Origin: a virus
Virus record (IMG/VR): IMGVR_UViG_3300028920_000001
Span: 64,001 to 128,000 of that record
DNA: 64,000 nt
Strand: one strand, 5' to 3'
The position numbers were made by a program, and so were the translations under genes. Shown here piece after piece: positions 16,625-25,456 of this stretch. Each line of letters starts with the position of its first letter. The first letter of the stretch is position 1. The notes beneath the pieces are model-generated. The model was not told the DNA's origin, did not search any database, and saw only the letters and a program-made list of their open reading frames with translations.

Positions 16625-17038
16625 CTACTTTACATCGATTAGTCCAAGCTCTTCTAGCAATTTTCGATTATAATTAGCATATGACCCATTCAGTAACATT
16701 TGCGGGTCAATATATTTAGCAGTTCCTTCTTTAGAAGACTCGAGCTCTTTATCTTCAAATTCAGCTTCATAAGTAAGAACTAAATTGTCGCCTTCAATCC
16801 CGATAAAAATCGGCTTCAATGACGTGGCATAAAGTCCAGTTTCTTCGAAAAGTTCCCTGGTTGCTGCCTGTTCCCAGTTTTCGCCATCTTCCAAATGACC
16901 ACCAGGTAACAGGAATGCCGTTTCGTCGTCCCCTTCTGACACGCCTAGAATTTGGCCGTTTGGTTTCCAAATTAAAATACGGGCAATCTTGTCAAATGAT
17001 TCAAAATCTGAATCAGTAAGTAAATCATCTAAACTCAT
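16625..17038 (-). CDS. NUDIX hydrolase
   Basis: 137 aa. The Nudix box spans residues 46-69 with the invariant pattern GGHLEDG...RELFEETG: Gly, the REUxEE glutamates that bind metal, and the final G. Such enzymes cleave nucleoside diphosphates linked to another moiety (damaged dNTPs, ADP-ribose, Ap4A, NAD or RNA caps). The substrate cannot be read from the sequence. It lies beside a phosphatase gene in the same direction. A TTGTAATCT box is 5 nt upstream of the ATG. Confidence 0.88.
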   Translation of the reverse strand: MSLDDLLTDSDFESFDKIARILIWKPNGQILGVSEGDDETAFLLPGGHLEDGENWEQAATRELFEETGLYATSLKPIFIGIEGDNLVLTYEAEFEDKELESSKEGTAKYIDPQMLLNGSYANYNRKLLEELGLIDVK

Positions 17039-17043
17039 CCTGC

Positions 17044-17052
17044 AGATTACAA
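17044..17052 (-). promoter_or_regulatory. TTGTAATCT box
   Basis: -10-like box, 5 nt upstream of the NUDIX start codon on the minus strand. Confidence 0.5.
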
Positions 17053-17083
17053 TTTATCAAGCGTCTAATTTATTTACAGGATA

Positions 17084-17326
17084 TTAATCCTTAATTCCAT
17101 ACCTCTTTTTAGCTTCATGCCAAGCATCGCGATTCCCATATCCACACTGTTGGGACAATCTTGTCTGATATGCAAAAGCCTTTTGTAGATTTTCTTCATC
17201 ATTGTGTTCCATAACATCTTTAACTACTGTAATATCAATTTTTCGTAAAATACGATTCAGCCTTCGGATTTGATATGATAGCACAATTAATAAAACGACA
17301 TTAACAACTGCGATCGCCACGTTCAC
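17084..17326 (-). CDS. small membrane-anchored protein, 80 aa
   Basis: An N-terminal membrane helix (VAIAVVNVVLLIVLSYQI) is followed by a basic soluble tail with a WHEAKKRYG segment. Overlaps the phosphatase gene by 26 bases, so it is probably cotranscribed with it. Confidence 0.6.
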   Translation of the reverse strand: MNVAIAVVNVVLLIVLSYQIRRLNRILRKIDITVVKDVMEHNDEENLQKAFAYQTRLSQQCGYGNRDAWHEAKKRYGIKD

Positions 17327-18080
17327 AATAATTTCGCCTTGCTTTTACTTGAATGATTTCAAATCCATACCTATGATCATCTAGGATAAGTGCTGATAAT
17401 TTTCCGCCAAACACACATCCAGTATCCAATCCAACGCAAAAGATTGGACAATCATGTCCATCCAAAGCTTCAACTACTGGATAGTCATAAGAACGAGGAT
17501 CATGCCCGTATACGACATGGTTTGGTCCATACCATTTTTGAGTCCAGGAAACGGTATCCGGAGGTTGGTCCAATGAATCTTTCTCAAATGGAACCATTAG
17601 TCCATCTTTATCAACGTATCTGACACGAACCAACTTATCTTTGCGTTGTTCAGATAAAGAACGGCCGGGTTCAAATCCGGCATGCACTACATACCAACTA
17701 TGATATTCATCAATCCAAGCATCGATAGCAGTCCATAATTGCATTTCTCGAATCCACTGAATATCATCAGCAGAAAGGGCATCCCACTTCGCCTTTCGTT
17801 CTGGCGCAGGTGAACGCATTGGGTTTTTCTTTCCGGTAGTGGTTCGTTTCTCTTCATGATCTAACCATCGAAGATATTTTTCTTCATGATTTCCTAATAC
17901 TGAATTAGCCTTAATTTCTCGAGCTAATCCGATACACGCTGCCGGGTCGGGTCCCCGATCGATCAGATCTCCGGTAAAAATTACCCGTTCGTCTGCGGCT
18001 GGACCGGCCAGCTTCAGAAGTTCTTGTAGCTCCTGTATGCAGCCGTGAACATCTCCGATGACAATTGTACGATCAGCCAT
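17301..18080 (-). CDS. PPP-family metallophosphatase (Ser/Thr phosphatase or ApaH-like)
   Basis: 259 aa. The three metal-binding blocks are present in order: GDVHG (residues 9-13), GDLIDRGP (37-44) and GNHE (63-66), followed by later His blocks (VVHAGFEPG, VYGHDPR). This is the PPP phosphoesterase fold of lambda phosphatase, PrpE and ApaH. It could dephosphorylate proteins or cleave Ap4A and RNA caps. Divergent from the purB-like gene; the two start codons are 36 bases apart. Confidence 0.88.
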   Translation of the reverse strand: MADRTIVIGDVHGCIQELQELLKLAGPAADERVIFTGDLIDRGPDPAACIGLAREIKANSVLGNHEEKYLRWLDHEEKRTTTGKKNPMRSPAPERKAKWDALSADDIQWIREMQLWTAIDAWIDEYHSWYVVHAGFEPGRSLSEQRKDKLVRVRYVDKDGLMVPFEKDSLDQPPDTVSWTQKWYGPNHVVYGHDPRSYDYPVVEALDGHDCPIFCVGLDTGCVFGGKLSALILDDHRYGFEIIQVKARRNYCERGDRSC

Positions 18081-18102
18081 ACTAAGTTCTACTCCGATTT
18101 CA

Positions 18103-18111
18103 GTGTAATTT
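18103..18111 (+). promoter_or_regulatory. GTGTAATTT box
   Basis: Plus-strand -10-like element, 5 nt upstream of the adenylosuccinate lyase ATG. It forms part of the imperfect inverted repeat GTGTAATTTACAC. Confidence 0.45.
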
Positions 18112-18116
18112 ACACT

Positions 18117-19466
18117 ATGATTGAACGTTATTCAACCCCTGAATTTATTGAACTTTGGTCCGAAAAAACTAAATACAATATTTGGCTTGAAGTAGAAGCA
18201 GCAGCCACAGCGTCTTTATACGATGATGGATTAATTCCCGAAGGAATAGCTGATAAGATCAAAAATATTAAAATTACTGAAAAAGCAATTAAAGATATTA
18301 AGTCTATTGAAAAAGATGTACGTCATGATGTAATTGCCTTTGTTACGTATCTTGAACAAAAATTAGGTGAAAATGGACGATGGGTTCATCGAGGAATGAC
18401 TTCAAGCGATGTAGTTGATACTGCTTTCGCTCTTCAACTCGTTAAAGCATCAGATCTTCTAATCAAAGATTTGACCAATTTAATTGAAGTTCTCATTTTC
18501 ATGTCAATTCAACATCAGGATACTTTAATGATGGGAAGATCCCATGGAGTAAATGCTGAACCCATTACTTTCGGAGTTATGTTAGCCGGACATTTAGCTG
18601 AATTTAAACGAGCTCGAGCTCGTTTAAATTCAGCTAAAGCAGAAATTTCGGTTGGAAAATTATCAGGTGCTGTTGGGACCTATGTCCATCTGTCTCCCAT
18701 GGCTGAACGTTTAGCCATGGATAGATTGGGTCTACGCCAGGAACCAGTTTCAACTCAGATTGTTCCTCGTGATCGACATGCTTTTTTCTTCATGACTATC
18801 GCCCTGATCGCTACTTCGATTGAACGACTAGCAACTAACATCAGGCATCTCCAGAAAACTGAAACTAAAGAAATAGCAGAGGGTTTTAGTAAAAAACAAA
18901 AGGGTTCCAGTGCTATGCCGCATAAGCGGAATCCGATTTTATGTGAGAATTTATGTGGACTCGCTCGAGTCGTTCGAGGTTATTTAACTCCAGCATTCGA
19001 GGATGTTGTATTATGGCATGAACGTGATATTTCTCATTCATCAGTTGAAAGAATCATAGCGCCTGATGCTACTTCCACCTTGAGTTTCATGCTTCAGCGA
19101 ATGGCTAAGATTATTGGCAATCTTGAAGTTGATGTTCAGCGCATGTCACAAAACGTAAGTAAAAATCAACTCTATGAAAGTGAAAATTTGATGTTAGCTT
19201 TAGTTGATAAAGGAATGTCAAGGAAAGAAGCTTATGAAATTGTGCAGCCATTAGCGTTGAAAGCATATAATGAAGATATTCCTTTTGTACCAATGGTATT
19301 GGGCAATGCTGAAATGTTGAATTATTTAAATTCAGAAGAACTTGCTGCTTGTTTTAACTTAGCCAAGTATACCAGATGGACTGGGGCTATCATCCATAGG
19401 GTCGCCAATGTCAGAGAAACAGATCGAAGTCGGACAAAATTTAAAGAACCCGATCATTTCGGTTAA
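18117..19466 (+). CDS. purB: adenylosuccinate lyase
   Basis: 449 aa, close to the family norm. The fumarase/aspartase superfamily signature GSSAMPHKRNP is at residues 263-273, with the catalytic Ser in the flexible loop. RSHGVNAEPITFG (141-153) carries the general-acid His and TSSDVVDT lies at 95-102. PurB releases fumarate from SAICAR and adenylosuccinate in purine synthesis. In phages with 2-aminoadenine DNA it also finishes the PurZ product; no purZ is seen here. The ATG is chosen because the frame upstream lies in the divergent gene. Its 3' end overlaps the next gene by 59 bases. Confidence 0.92.
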   Translation: MIERYSTPEFIELWSEKTKYNIWLEVEAAATASLYDDGLIPEGIADKIKNIKITEKAIKDIKSIEKDVRHDVIAFVTYLEQKLGENGRWVHRGMTSSDVVDTAFALQLVKASDLLIKDLTNLIEVLIFMSIQHQDTLMMGRSHGVNAEPITFGVMLAGHLAEFKRARARLNSAKAEISVGKLSGAVGTYVHLSPMAERLAMDRLGLRQEPVSTQIVPRDRHAFFFMTIALIATSIERLATNIRHLQKTETKEIAEGFSKKQKGSSAMPHKRNPILCENLCGLARVVRGYLTPAFEDVVLWHERDISHSSVERIIAPDATSTLSFMLQRMAKIIGNLEVDVQRMSQNVSKNQLYESENLMLALVDKGMSRKEAYEIVQPLALKAYNEDIPFVPMVLGNAEMLNYLNSEELAACFNLAKYTRWTGAIIHRVANVRETDRSRTKFKEPDHFG

Positions 19467-19689
19467 ACACGCTGATTTAGAGCGGATTGGTCCAAACGAA
19501 GTTTATAAATCATGGTGCCCAGTCTGTAATCAAGGCGTATTACTTGTATCACGTAAATTAGGCTCCATGCATATTTCTAGATATGAACATTGTACCATGT
19601 GCGGCCAGCAATTCTTTTATACTGATGATAATATTAGAGGAGAACCTTTTGAAGAACAGGGCAAAGCAATTTATACTAAGAATTCATAA
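19408..19689 (+). CDS. zinc-ribbon protein, 93 aa
   Basis: CPVCNQ and CTMCGQ pairs form a zinc ribbon in the middle; the flanks are unrecognised. It overlaps the 3' end of purB in another frame, so an internal start is possible. Ends IYTKNS, which is not the standard tag. Confidence 0.6.
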   Translation: MSEKQIEVGQNLKNPIISVKHADLERIGPNEVYKSWCPVCNQGVLLVSRKLGSMHISRYEHCTMCGQQFFYTDDNIRGEPFEEQGKAIYTKNS

Positions 19690-19936
19690 TATGACATACC
19701 ATGGCGTGTTTAAATTCGATTGGTTTCATCTTCAATGATCTTATATTCTCACTTAATATGGACCATCCTGTTTCACTATCATCTATTACTTTATCAATAG
19801 CCTCTTGGGCAGATTGTTTAGTTTGAAATTTTTTAGCATCTTCTGGATTATATACAAAATGAAAGTCCATGAATTTGCCATCAGCTAAAAATATGCCATT
19901 ATTGCTAGAAATTATCCATAAATCTTCATTTGACAT
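19676..19936 (-). CDS. tagged hypothetical protein, 86 aa
   Basis: Start set at MSNEDLW. A beta-hairpin-rich first half is followed by a helix; it ends MVCHIMNS. Convergent with the zinc-ribbon gene, overlapping by 14 bases. Confidence 0.6.
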   Translation of the reverse strand: MSNEDLWIISSNNGIFLADGKFMDFHFVYNPEDAKKFQTKQSAQEAIDKVIDDSETGWSILSENIRSLKMKPIEFKHAMVCHIMNS

Positions 19937-19946
19937 TCGAATTAAT

Positions 19947-20222
19947 TTACACCAACTCAAGCCTTGAACACAGTTTCCTACTCATCCTTCCAGGTTCTAA
20001 AGCAATCGCTGTTAAAGAATAATCAAGATCGGGTTCTCGAAATTCTGAATACCGAATTTTACAAATTTTAGCTTTATTCACTAACTGATTGAGTTCAATT
20101 TCGTTATTGACTCCTAAAACCACAACATAATTTGATTTTTCAAACCATTGTTTCTCAATTTCAGAATGTTCGTATTGAAATTGACGAGCAGCATGAATTG
20201 ATTGAGCAATAATTTTGCCCAT
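19947..20222 (-). CDS. peptidyl-tRNA hydrolase, PTH2 family
   Basis: 91 aa, slightly short for the family. MGKIIAQSIHAARQF matches the PTH2 N-terminal K-xAxQxxHA segment with the active-site Lys/His region. VVVLGVNNEIELNQLV and the REPD...SLTAIALEPG block match the beta strands and the D-x-x-x-x-x-x-x-T-x-x-A-I-x-P motif. PTH2 enzymes release peptidyl-tRNA that drops off ribosomes. The archaeal/eukaryotic-type fold differs from the usual bacterial Pth1. It complements tmRNA, EF-Tu and the tRNA array. The GxTQI-type segment is altered, so activity needs testing. Confidence 0.75.
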   Translation of the reverse strand: MGKIIAQSIHAARQFQYEHSEIEKQWFEKSNYVVVLGVNNEIELNQLVNKAKICKIRYSEFREPDLDYSLTAIALEPGRMSRKLCSRLELV

Positions 20223-20268
20223 TCACAAATCTGTTCTAACGATAATATATAATTTTTCTATCAGAGTA

Positions 20269-20865
20269 TTAGTCATCATCTTCATAATCATAAGCCTCGG
20301 CCAGTTCTTTACGCTCTTTAGCGCATTGCTTAAAATGCATAGATACTGCACCAATAATGTCTTCTGGAATGTTAGCTTTTCTCATTTCGTTTTTCCATCC
20401 CGGGTAAGGATCATCCCCACTTATATAACTTTTTTCACCCACCTGGAAACATGGCGGATCACTGTAGATATTACCATGTTCGGTTTCTAAGTATGGCCAA
20501 ACTTCAAGTGGAGAATCATTACAACATCCACAATTATGACTCATATCAAATCGCTTCACTTTATTATTAACAGAAGCAGAACAAAATCTAACCCGTTTCC
20601 AACGATTTACATGTCTGCGTAAATCAGTAAATTGCTGGTATAATGCCTCGAGATCAAGCAGTTCTTTTTGTTTCTCCGCAATTTCTTTTTGTAACGTATC
20701 GATGCAACCTGGAATGCTAGCTCGATATTCTTGTTCTGCTTTAATTCTCTTAAAAGCTTCGTCTTGCTTTTTCCTTTCCTCGTCTCTCTTTAATCGTTCT
20801 TTCTCGTCCATTGGTTCACTTTCATCCATGATGTTGAGGAAATCATCTAAAGCTTTAGCTTTCAT
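20269..20865 (-). CDS. coiled-coil protein with Cys cluster, 198 aa
   Basis: Residues 15-85 form a highly charged coiled coil (DEKERLKRDEERKKQ and similar). A CGCC motif and other Cys/His residues follow, then an acidic tail YDYEDDD. No family recognised. Overlaps the next upstream gene by four bases. Confidence 0.6.
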   Translation of the reverse strand: MKAKALDDFLNIMDESEPMDEKERLKRDEERKKQDEAFKRIKAEQEYRASIPGCIDTLQKEIAEKQKELLDLEALYQQFTDLRRHVNRWKRVRFCSASVNNKVKRFDMSHNCGCCNDSPLEVWPYLETEHGNIYSDPPCFQVGEKSYISGDDPYPGWKNEMRKANIPEDIIGAVSMHFKQCAKERKELAEAYDYEDDD

Positions 20866-21455
20866 AGCTTTCCTGCCTTTCTAAGTCCTTCACTCAGACA
20901 TAGATCAAAACTGAAGAATTTCTTGGCGTACCAAGCAATCATCGGTCGATCTTGATATTCATTTCCACTACGATCAAGGCCCCTTTTCTTCAAGGCTTTA
21001 TTGTATCGTTTCCACCAATTCTTTCGCCAAGGAAGTATTTTTTCTAATTTCCAAATCAGTTTATCTGAAAATTTACTGAGATTAGAAAATTTCCGATAAA
21101 TACGTTGGTTATTTTCACCATATTGTAGAAGAGGTCCGCCTCCATACTTAACGAATAATTTATGTCTTTCCCATTCTTGTCTGATCTCTTCATCAGTTAA
21201 TTTAATGAGTCCGAAAACGCGGCCTTGATAGTATTCATCCTCCCCGTCTTCGTCTTCATCTTCATCAATCCAATGAGTTTCGTAAGTGCATTCGAACCAA
21301 TGCTCTTTGTCATTGTACATGCACACGCCTGACAATGGCCCATCATAATATCCACAATGCCAGAGATATTGTGGGGCTTTGTCTAAACGGGGAAGAGTAT
21401 TCATCAATTGACGGATACTCTTTGGATTTTCACGCATAAAATTAACTGTGAACAT
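20862..21455 (-). CDS. hypothetical protein, 197 aa
   Basis: Contains CGYYDGPLSGVCMYN followed by an acidic stretch (DEDEDEDGED) and a basic Trp-rich region. The YDGPLSG block recurs in bacterial and phage proteins of unknown role. Part of a three-gene operon with its two neighbours. Confidence 0.6.
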   Translation of the reverse strand: MFTVNFMRENPKSIRQLMNTLPRLDKAPQYLWHCGYYDGPLSGVCMYNDKEHWFECTYETHWIDEDEDEDGEDEYYQGRVFGLIKLTDEEIRQEWERHKLFVKYGGGPLLQYGENNQRIYRKFSNLSKFSDKLIWKLEKILPWRKNWWKRYNKALKKRGLDRSGNEYQDRPMIAWYAKKFFSFDLCLSEGLRKAGKL

Positions 21456-21463
21456 GATCCCTC

Positions 21464-21847
21464 TTAAACCGTGGCTTCGACCACTGAAGGTTGAAACTCA
21501 GCCAATTGAGGTGGACTCAGCCAATTCTCGAGCTCAGCTTCTGAGATTTCATACTCATGATTGGTCAGGGCATCTTTAAAACCCTGAATTAGATGATAGC
21601 GTAAGTATTTGCAATCATCTTCATAGCATTTTTTCTCGAGTATTCGATACGGAATCCCGCGAAGAAATGCATATGCCAAAAGCAAGTATCTGGCCTCTTG
21701 GCCGACAGCCCGTTTTTCGTCCCAAAGATTATAACGTTCCTGATCTTGGGCAGCGTGAATACGCGGACGAAATGCCTTACCCTCTTTAGCTAGTGCCTTA
21801 ATTTCTTTTTGGATATTCTCGAGCTCGCTTTTCTTATACTTTTTCAT
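21464..21847 (-). CDS. hypothetical helical protein, 127 aa
   Basis: Charged helices, no known domain. The gene heads the operon and is preceded by an 11-bp inverted repeat just before a purine-rich ribosome-binding region. Confidence 0.6.
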   Translation of the reverse strand: MKKYKKSELENIQKEIKALAKEGKAFRPRIHAAQDQERYNLWDEKRAVGQEARYLLLAYAFLRGIPYRILEKKCYEDDCKYLRYHLIQGFKDALTNHEYEISEAELENWLSPPQLAEFQPSVVEATV

Positions 21848-21856
21848 TCTCTTCTG

Positions 21857-21904
21857 CCTTTCTGTAGAAACTGTCTCAAACCGGTTGGTGAGGCTACAGA
21901 AAGG
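21857..21904. promoter_or_regulatory. 11-bp inverted repeat upstream of 21464 gene
   Basis: CCTTTCTGTAG and CTACAGAAAGG face each other across about 26 bases, immediately upstream of the start at 21847. It could be an operator or a leader hairpin that controls ribosome access. Confidence 0.45.
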
Positions 21905-21987
21905 AGGACCGCGAGCTCCAAAAATTCACAAGAATGGGACCATGACCTACCTAAAATAACCCAGCCCTTTAATCTTGTCAATGGGGT

Positions 21988-22296
21988 GTGAATACTGAAA
22001 TTTTAAAGCAAATTGCCGCACGGGTCGCTGCGGATGAAGAAGGAGAATCGGTAACTCCAGCTGAAACTGAAGAATTGAATATTGACCCCAGATGGCCACC
22101 AATCAAGACTTTGGTTCAATCTGAGCTCTATCCTTTATTCAAACAGCTTAAAGTAGTAACTAAAAACGAAGACAAGACTGCCCTAGCCAATATTTATAAA
22201 GAAATATTGGCACAATTAGCCAAATTGGCTTTTCTAATGGGTATGACTTCAGTTAAGACTCAAATACAGACTTTAAAAAGTAAAATCTTTGATTAG
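21988..22296 (+). CDS. hypothetical protein with IAARV-type N-terminus, 102 aa
   Basis: GTG start. MNTEILKQIAARVAADEEG resembles the short N-terminal helix shared by several proteins here. The rest is helical. Convergent with the next gene, overlapping by four bases. Confidence 0.6.
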   Translation: MNTEILKQIAARVAADEEGESVTPAETEELNIDPRWPPIKTLVQSELYPLFKQLKVVTKNEDKTALANIYKEILAQLAKLAFLMGMTSVKTQIQTLKSKIFD

Positions 22297-22841
22297 CCTA
22301 ATATAGTTTTCTTAAATTTATTTAAGATTCGAGTCATTCTCTGTTTAGTGGCTATTTCTTCTTGTGCACCGTCAACTTTGTGAAGCATGTCTGCCCAAGA
22401 CATGTTTAATGAACTAACATATTTGTCTATTTCTTCATCTGGAACAAAATCAGGTATGTAATTTCTACCGTCCCAACAGATTTCTTCCGTGCTTGGTATT
22501 TTATCTAATTTTCCCCAATTAGCATGTAATCCAGCTTCTTCATAATCGTTAATTAAATCTTGTCGATCACGATAATCAATATTATGGCCACCATATAAAT
22601 TATTTGTATGTTCATACATATAAGCTAATTGTTCTTTTCTTTTTCGAGAATAACTTGGACTACGATATCCAGCTTCCCAACATTCTGTGCAGCATGTCCA
22701 CCCACCTTTTTTAAAATGTAATCCACTAAGAACTTCATATTGACCGCAATCACATTTAACTAACCACCTTGGTGGTGGCTTAATTTCCAATTTTCTAATT
22801 ATTATAACTCGACCGTATCTTTTCCCAATTTCGATTTTCAC
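22293..22841 (-). CDS. zinc-finger protein, 182 aa
   Basis: The first 60 residues (GKRYGRVIIIRKLE, CDCGQYEVLSG, CCTECW) match the N-terminal zinc module of the phage HNH/AP2-like protein at 39989, here without a visible nuclease domain. The C-terminal half is helical. Possibly a decayed or repurposed homing-type protein. Confidence 0.55.
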   Translation of the reverse strand: MKIEIGKRYGRVIIIRKLEIKPPPRWLVKCDCGQYEVLSGLHFKKGGWTCCTECWEAGYRSPSYSRKRKEQLAYMYEHTNNLYGGHNIDYRDRQDLINDYEEAGLHANWGKLDKIPSTEEICWDGRNYIPDFVPDEEIDKYVSSLNMSWADMLHKVDGAQEEIATKQRMTRILNKFKKTILG

Positions 22842-22865
22842 GATCTCATAACATCTTCCATAATA

Positions 22866-23927
22866 TTAAATGAGCCGCTTAGCATAAGCAAAAGCATCCT
22901 GAATACTTTGAACTGAGTGTTCCATCCAGAATTTATCTTCTAAATGTTTCCCATCTTTGTAGATGACTAATTTGATTGGGCCTGTTTTAGTGGCCCATTC
23001 GAAATCAACAGTGTATCCTTTCTTTCCACTAATGATTCGGCGACACCATCTACGCTCTTGAATTTTAAAATCAGGACACCAACCGTCATAAGTAACACCA
23101 TAACTATGATGGTCCTCAGGATTTAGTATTGGATCCTTTACCTGATGTGTATATGCAACATAAAGCGGATCATTAGTTTTAAATTTTTCTATTTCAGCTT
23201 CATGTCGTTTTCTTGCCTCTTCAGATTTTTTCCTTCTAATTTGTTCAGCTTCAGAAACCCATTCATGTTGAAAGACTAATTCATCTCCAACTCGTTTATA
23301 ATCCTGATACGCAACAACTGGTGGGATAAAATCATCAGGTTTATCATCATATTCATTGCTTTCATCCAATTGATAACAACGGATTATTCCATCAGATTCA
23401 AATGTAGGAAGCTTTTTAGTAGCTTCAATGTACATATGCTTATCTGCCAGTTTCAGTTCTTTGAAATTTAATGGATCCGAAAAATCATAAAATCTGAATT
23501 CATACGGGCAAGCCCAAATGCAACCATCCACTATTAGAATCTGTTGTTCTGAATAAAAATGGTGATCTACCCAGCAAAAACCATAACCTTTTTTAGCATC
23601 ATCAGGTAAAATATCTACTCGAGTGCTAGTATCTAATTGAATAATAGTTTGTCCTTGGTAATCCTCACCTGCAATTAAATAATCGTGCCCATTTGGATGT
23701 CCGATAATCCAAGAAAATGGAAAGCTACTATAATTACGATTAATTTTAGTTATGATTAAATTATTCCGATAAACTATGCCTTGAGTATAACCCCAGCATC
23801 CTTCTTTAGTTTCAAATTGAAAAATTTCGAGTTTATACTTACCTTCTTCAAAAGTGCGTTGGAGTTTTCCTTCTTTTCCCTCGAAAAGAGGATCAATTTC
23901 TTTTCGTATTTCTGTTCGCCAATTCAT
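22866..23927 (-). CDS. hypothetical protein with beta-propeller-like body, 353 aa
   Basis: Start set at the ATG overlapping the upstream stop (ATGA). Many short beta segments with aromatic and Asp residues (GYGFCWVDHHF, ILIVDGCIWACPYEFRFYD) suggest a propeller. A charged coiled coil near residues 235-255 precedes a C-terminal domain. No function recognised. Confidence 0.6.
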   Translation of the reverse strand: MNWRTEIRKEIDPLFEGKEGKLQRTFEEGKYKLEIFQFETKEGCWGYTQGIVYRNNLIITKINRNYSSFPFSWIIGHPNGHDYLIAGEDYQGQTIIQLDTSTRVDILPDDAKKGYGFCWVDHHFYSEQQILIVDGCIWACPYEFRFYDFSDPLNFKELKLADKHMYIEATKKLPTFESDGIIRCYQLDESNEYDDKPDDFIPPVVAYQDYKRVGDELVFQHEWVSEAEQIRRKKSEEARKRHEAEIEKFKTNDPLYVAYTHQVKDPILNPEDHHSYGVTYDGWCPDFKIQERRWCRRIISGKKGYTVDFEWATKTGPIKLVIYKDGKHLEDKFWMEHSVQSIQDAFAYAKRLI

Positions 23928-24247
23928 TGGAGAGCACCGGGTAGGAAAACTAAATAAACAATAATCCCAATCACACAAAAAAGAAGTTGAAGTCCAGAAG
24001 TGAAACGCGTAGTAGGCCGATATACATCAGATTTTTCAAGATGTTGGAAACCTGCTATTGATCCTAGTGTAACATAGCTAACTAAAACGGAGCTGACTAA
24101 AAAGGTGACTGCGTAAAAGTGACCTCTTACGGGTGTTCTGTATATCATAGTAAATACAGTCAATAAGATAAACACCAAAGCCAAACTAATTATGACTTTT
24201 ACCTGCTGAATACAAGTACGGGCTGCGTCTCTTTTACCTGGACTCAT
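23924..24247 (-). CDS. membrane protein, 107 aa, about 3-4 helices
   Basis: Several hydrophobic segments (VIISLALVFILLTVF, FLVSSVLVSYVTLGSI, LLFCVIGIIVYLVFL). Basic N-terminus. ATGA overlaps with both neighbours. Function unknown. Confidence 0.6.
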   Translation of the reverse strand: MSPGKRDAARTCIQQVKVIISLALVFILLTVFTMIYRTPVRGHFYAVTFLVSSVLVSYVTLGSIAGFQHLEKSDVYRPTTRFTSGLQLLFCVIGIIVYLVFLPGALQ

Positions 24248-24459
24248 GATTCCATTACTTCCTTAGCTACATGGAATTTGGATAGTCGCCATTTTCGAAA
24301 TGCAGAAGGAGCCCAATGAACAGAATCATCCAAGGCCCTCCAATGAGGTCGATATCCATCACGGCCATAGAATGCTTTAACCACAATAATCTCCCCATTT
24401 TCGTCTTCTACTTCAACTGGGACTTCATTCGGTGGTTTGCCAGTTTGCCATTCAGTCAT
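24244..24459 (-). CDS. tagged small protein, 71 aa
   Basis: WQTGKPPNEVPVEVEDENGE resembles the opening of DUF551-type phage proteins. It ends KFHVAKEVMES with the shared tag. Overlaps the fusion gene upstream by eight bases. Confidence 0.6.
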   Translation of the reverse strand: MTEWQTGKPPNEVPVEVEDENGEIIVVKAFYGRDGYRPHWRALDDSVHWAPSAFRKWRLSKFHVAKEVMES

Positions 24460-25456
24460 TTCTTTTCCAAATGGTTAAAGAATCACGGATTCCGGGCCAT
24501 TGAGGGATAAGTAACTGATCAATACATTCAAATTCTTCTTCTAATTTAGTATAAAATTCATCATTAGCTGTACATCCGCCAATCTCTCCAATATGAATAA
24601 GATAACGACCTTTCCAATATTGTAAACATTCAGTAGCCATATTATCACCATGTGGCGGCCAACATAAGAAGAGTGTTCTATCAGGAAAATTTTTTAATTG
24701 TTTAGGAAAACCTTTGAGCACTTTTCGATATAATTGCCCATTTGGATGCCAAACATTAAATCCATTGGGAGGTGGGAATTTGTCAAAACAAATAACATCC
24801 CCACCACAGATTTCGATTGCTTTACCCCAGTATCCAGTTCCGGCTCCCATTTCTACTACTGGACCAAAATCAATGATCTTTTTAATGGCTTCTTCAGTAG
24901 GAACGGCCCAAGCATACTTATTAACAACATAATCTCTGATATATAAAGGTTGAACAACATTCGAGAGATTTGGAACTTCATTCATATAAGTAAATATTTC
25001 TTTATTTATTCCAAATAGAGAACAAATTCTATCTATATCGAAAGTTCCTAAAGAAGACATCGCATTTAGATGCAGAATATCAAATTCACTGATATTTTCA
25101 GGAGGCGGAGGACAAATCTCTAAATAAATTCGTAGCAATTCATTAAACTTAACAAGCTTGGGATTAGTTGAAGCCCAAGTAAGCATGGCTTCTTTTTGAG
25201 ACTTAGATAATTTCTTAATTCGAGCTTCTTCTTTTCGAGCAATGGTTTCAGTTTCGCAAGCTCGAGACCAAACTAGACTAAAAGGTCCACGTCCCCGCGT
25301 GTATTTTGCTCCCTTACTGTTGATGTGATTGTGAATACGGTCTCGAAGATGATTGGTTATTCCAGTATAAAGAGATCCATCGCCACAACGAAGGATGTAA
25401 ACAAACCAGGTGCCGTCATATATTCCGAATGGATGGAATACTATCGGATCTGTCAT
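24452..25456 (-). CDS. GIY-YIG nuclease fused to methyltransferase-like domain
   Basis: 334 aa with the start set at MTDPIVFHP. Residues 15-95 form a GIY-YIG/UvrC-type nuclease of the YhbQ kind (FVYILRC, LYTGIT, then the basic KGAKYTRGRGP block). The C-terminal half resembles a class I SAM-dependent methyltransferase (VVEMGAGTGYWG glycine-rich loop, ICFDKF acidic end of strand 2, LFLCWPPHG). Nuclease-methyltransferase fusions can act in modification, host-DNA attack or homing. Such a pairing on one chain is unusual for the YhbQ group. Confidence 0.75.
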   Translation of the reverse strand: MTDPIVFHPFGIYDGTWFVYILRCGDGSLYTGITNHLRDRIHNHINSKGAKYTRGRGPFSLVWSRACETETIARKEEARIKKLSKSQKEAMLTWASTNPKLVKFNELLRIYLEICPPPPENISEFDILHLNAMSSLGTFDIDRICSLFGINKEIFTYMNEVPNLSNVVQPLYIRDYVVNKYAWAVPTEEAIKKIIDFGPVVEMGAGTGYWGKAIEICGGDVICFDKFPPPNGFNVWHPNGQLYRKVLKGFPKQLKNFPDRTLFLCWPPHGDNMATECLQYWKGRYLIHIGEIGGCTANDEFYTKLEEEFECIDQLLIPQWPGIRDSLTIWKRND

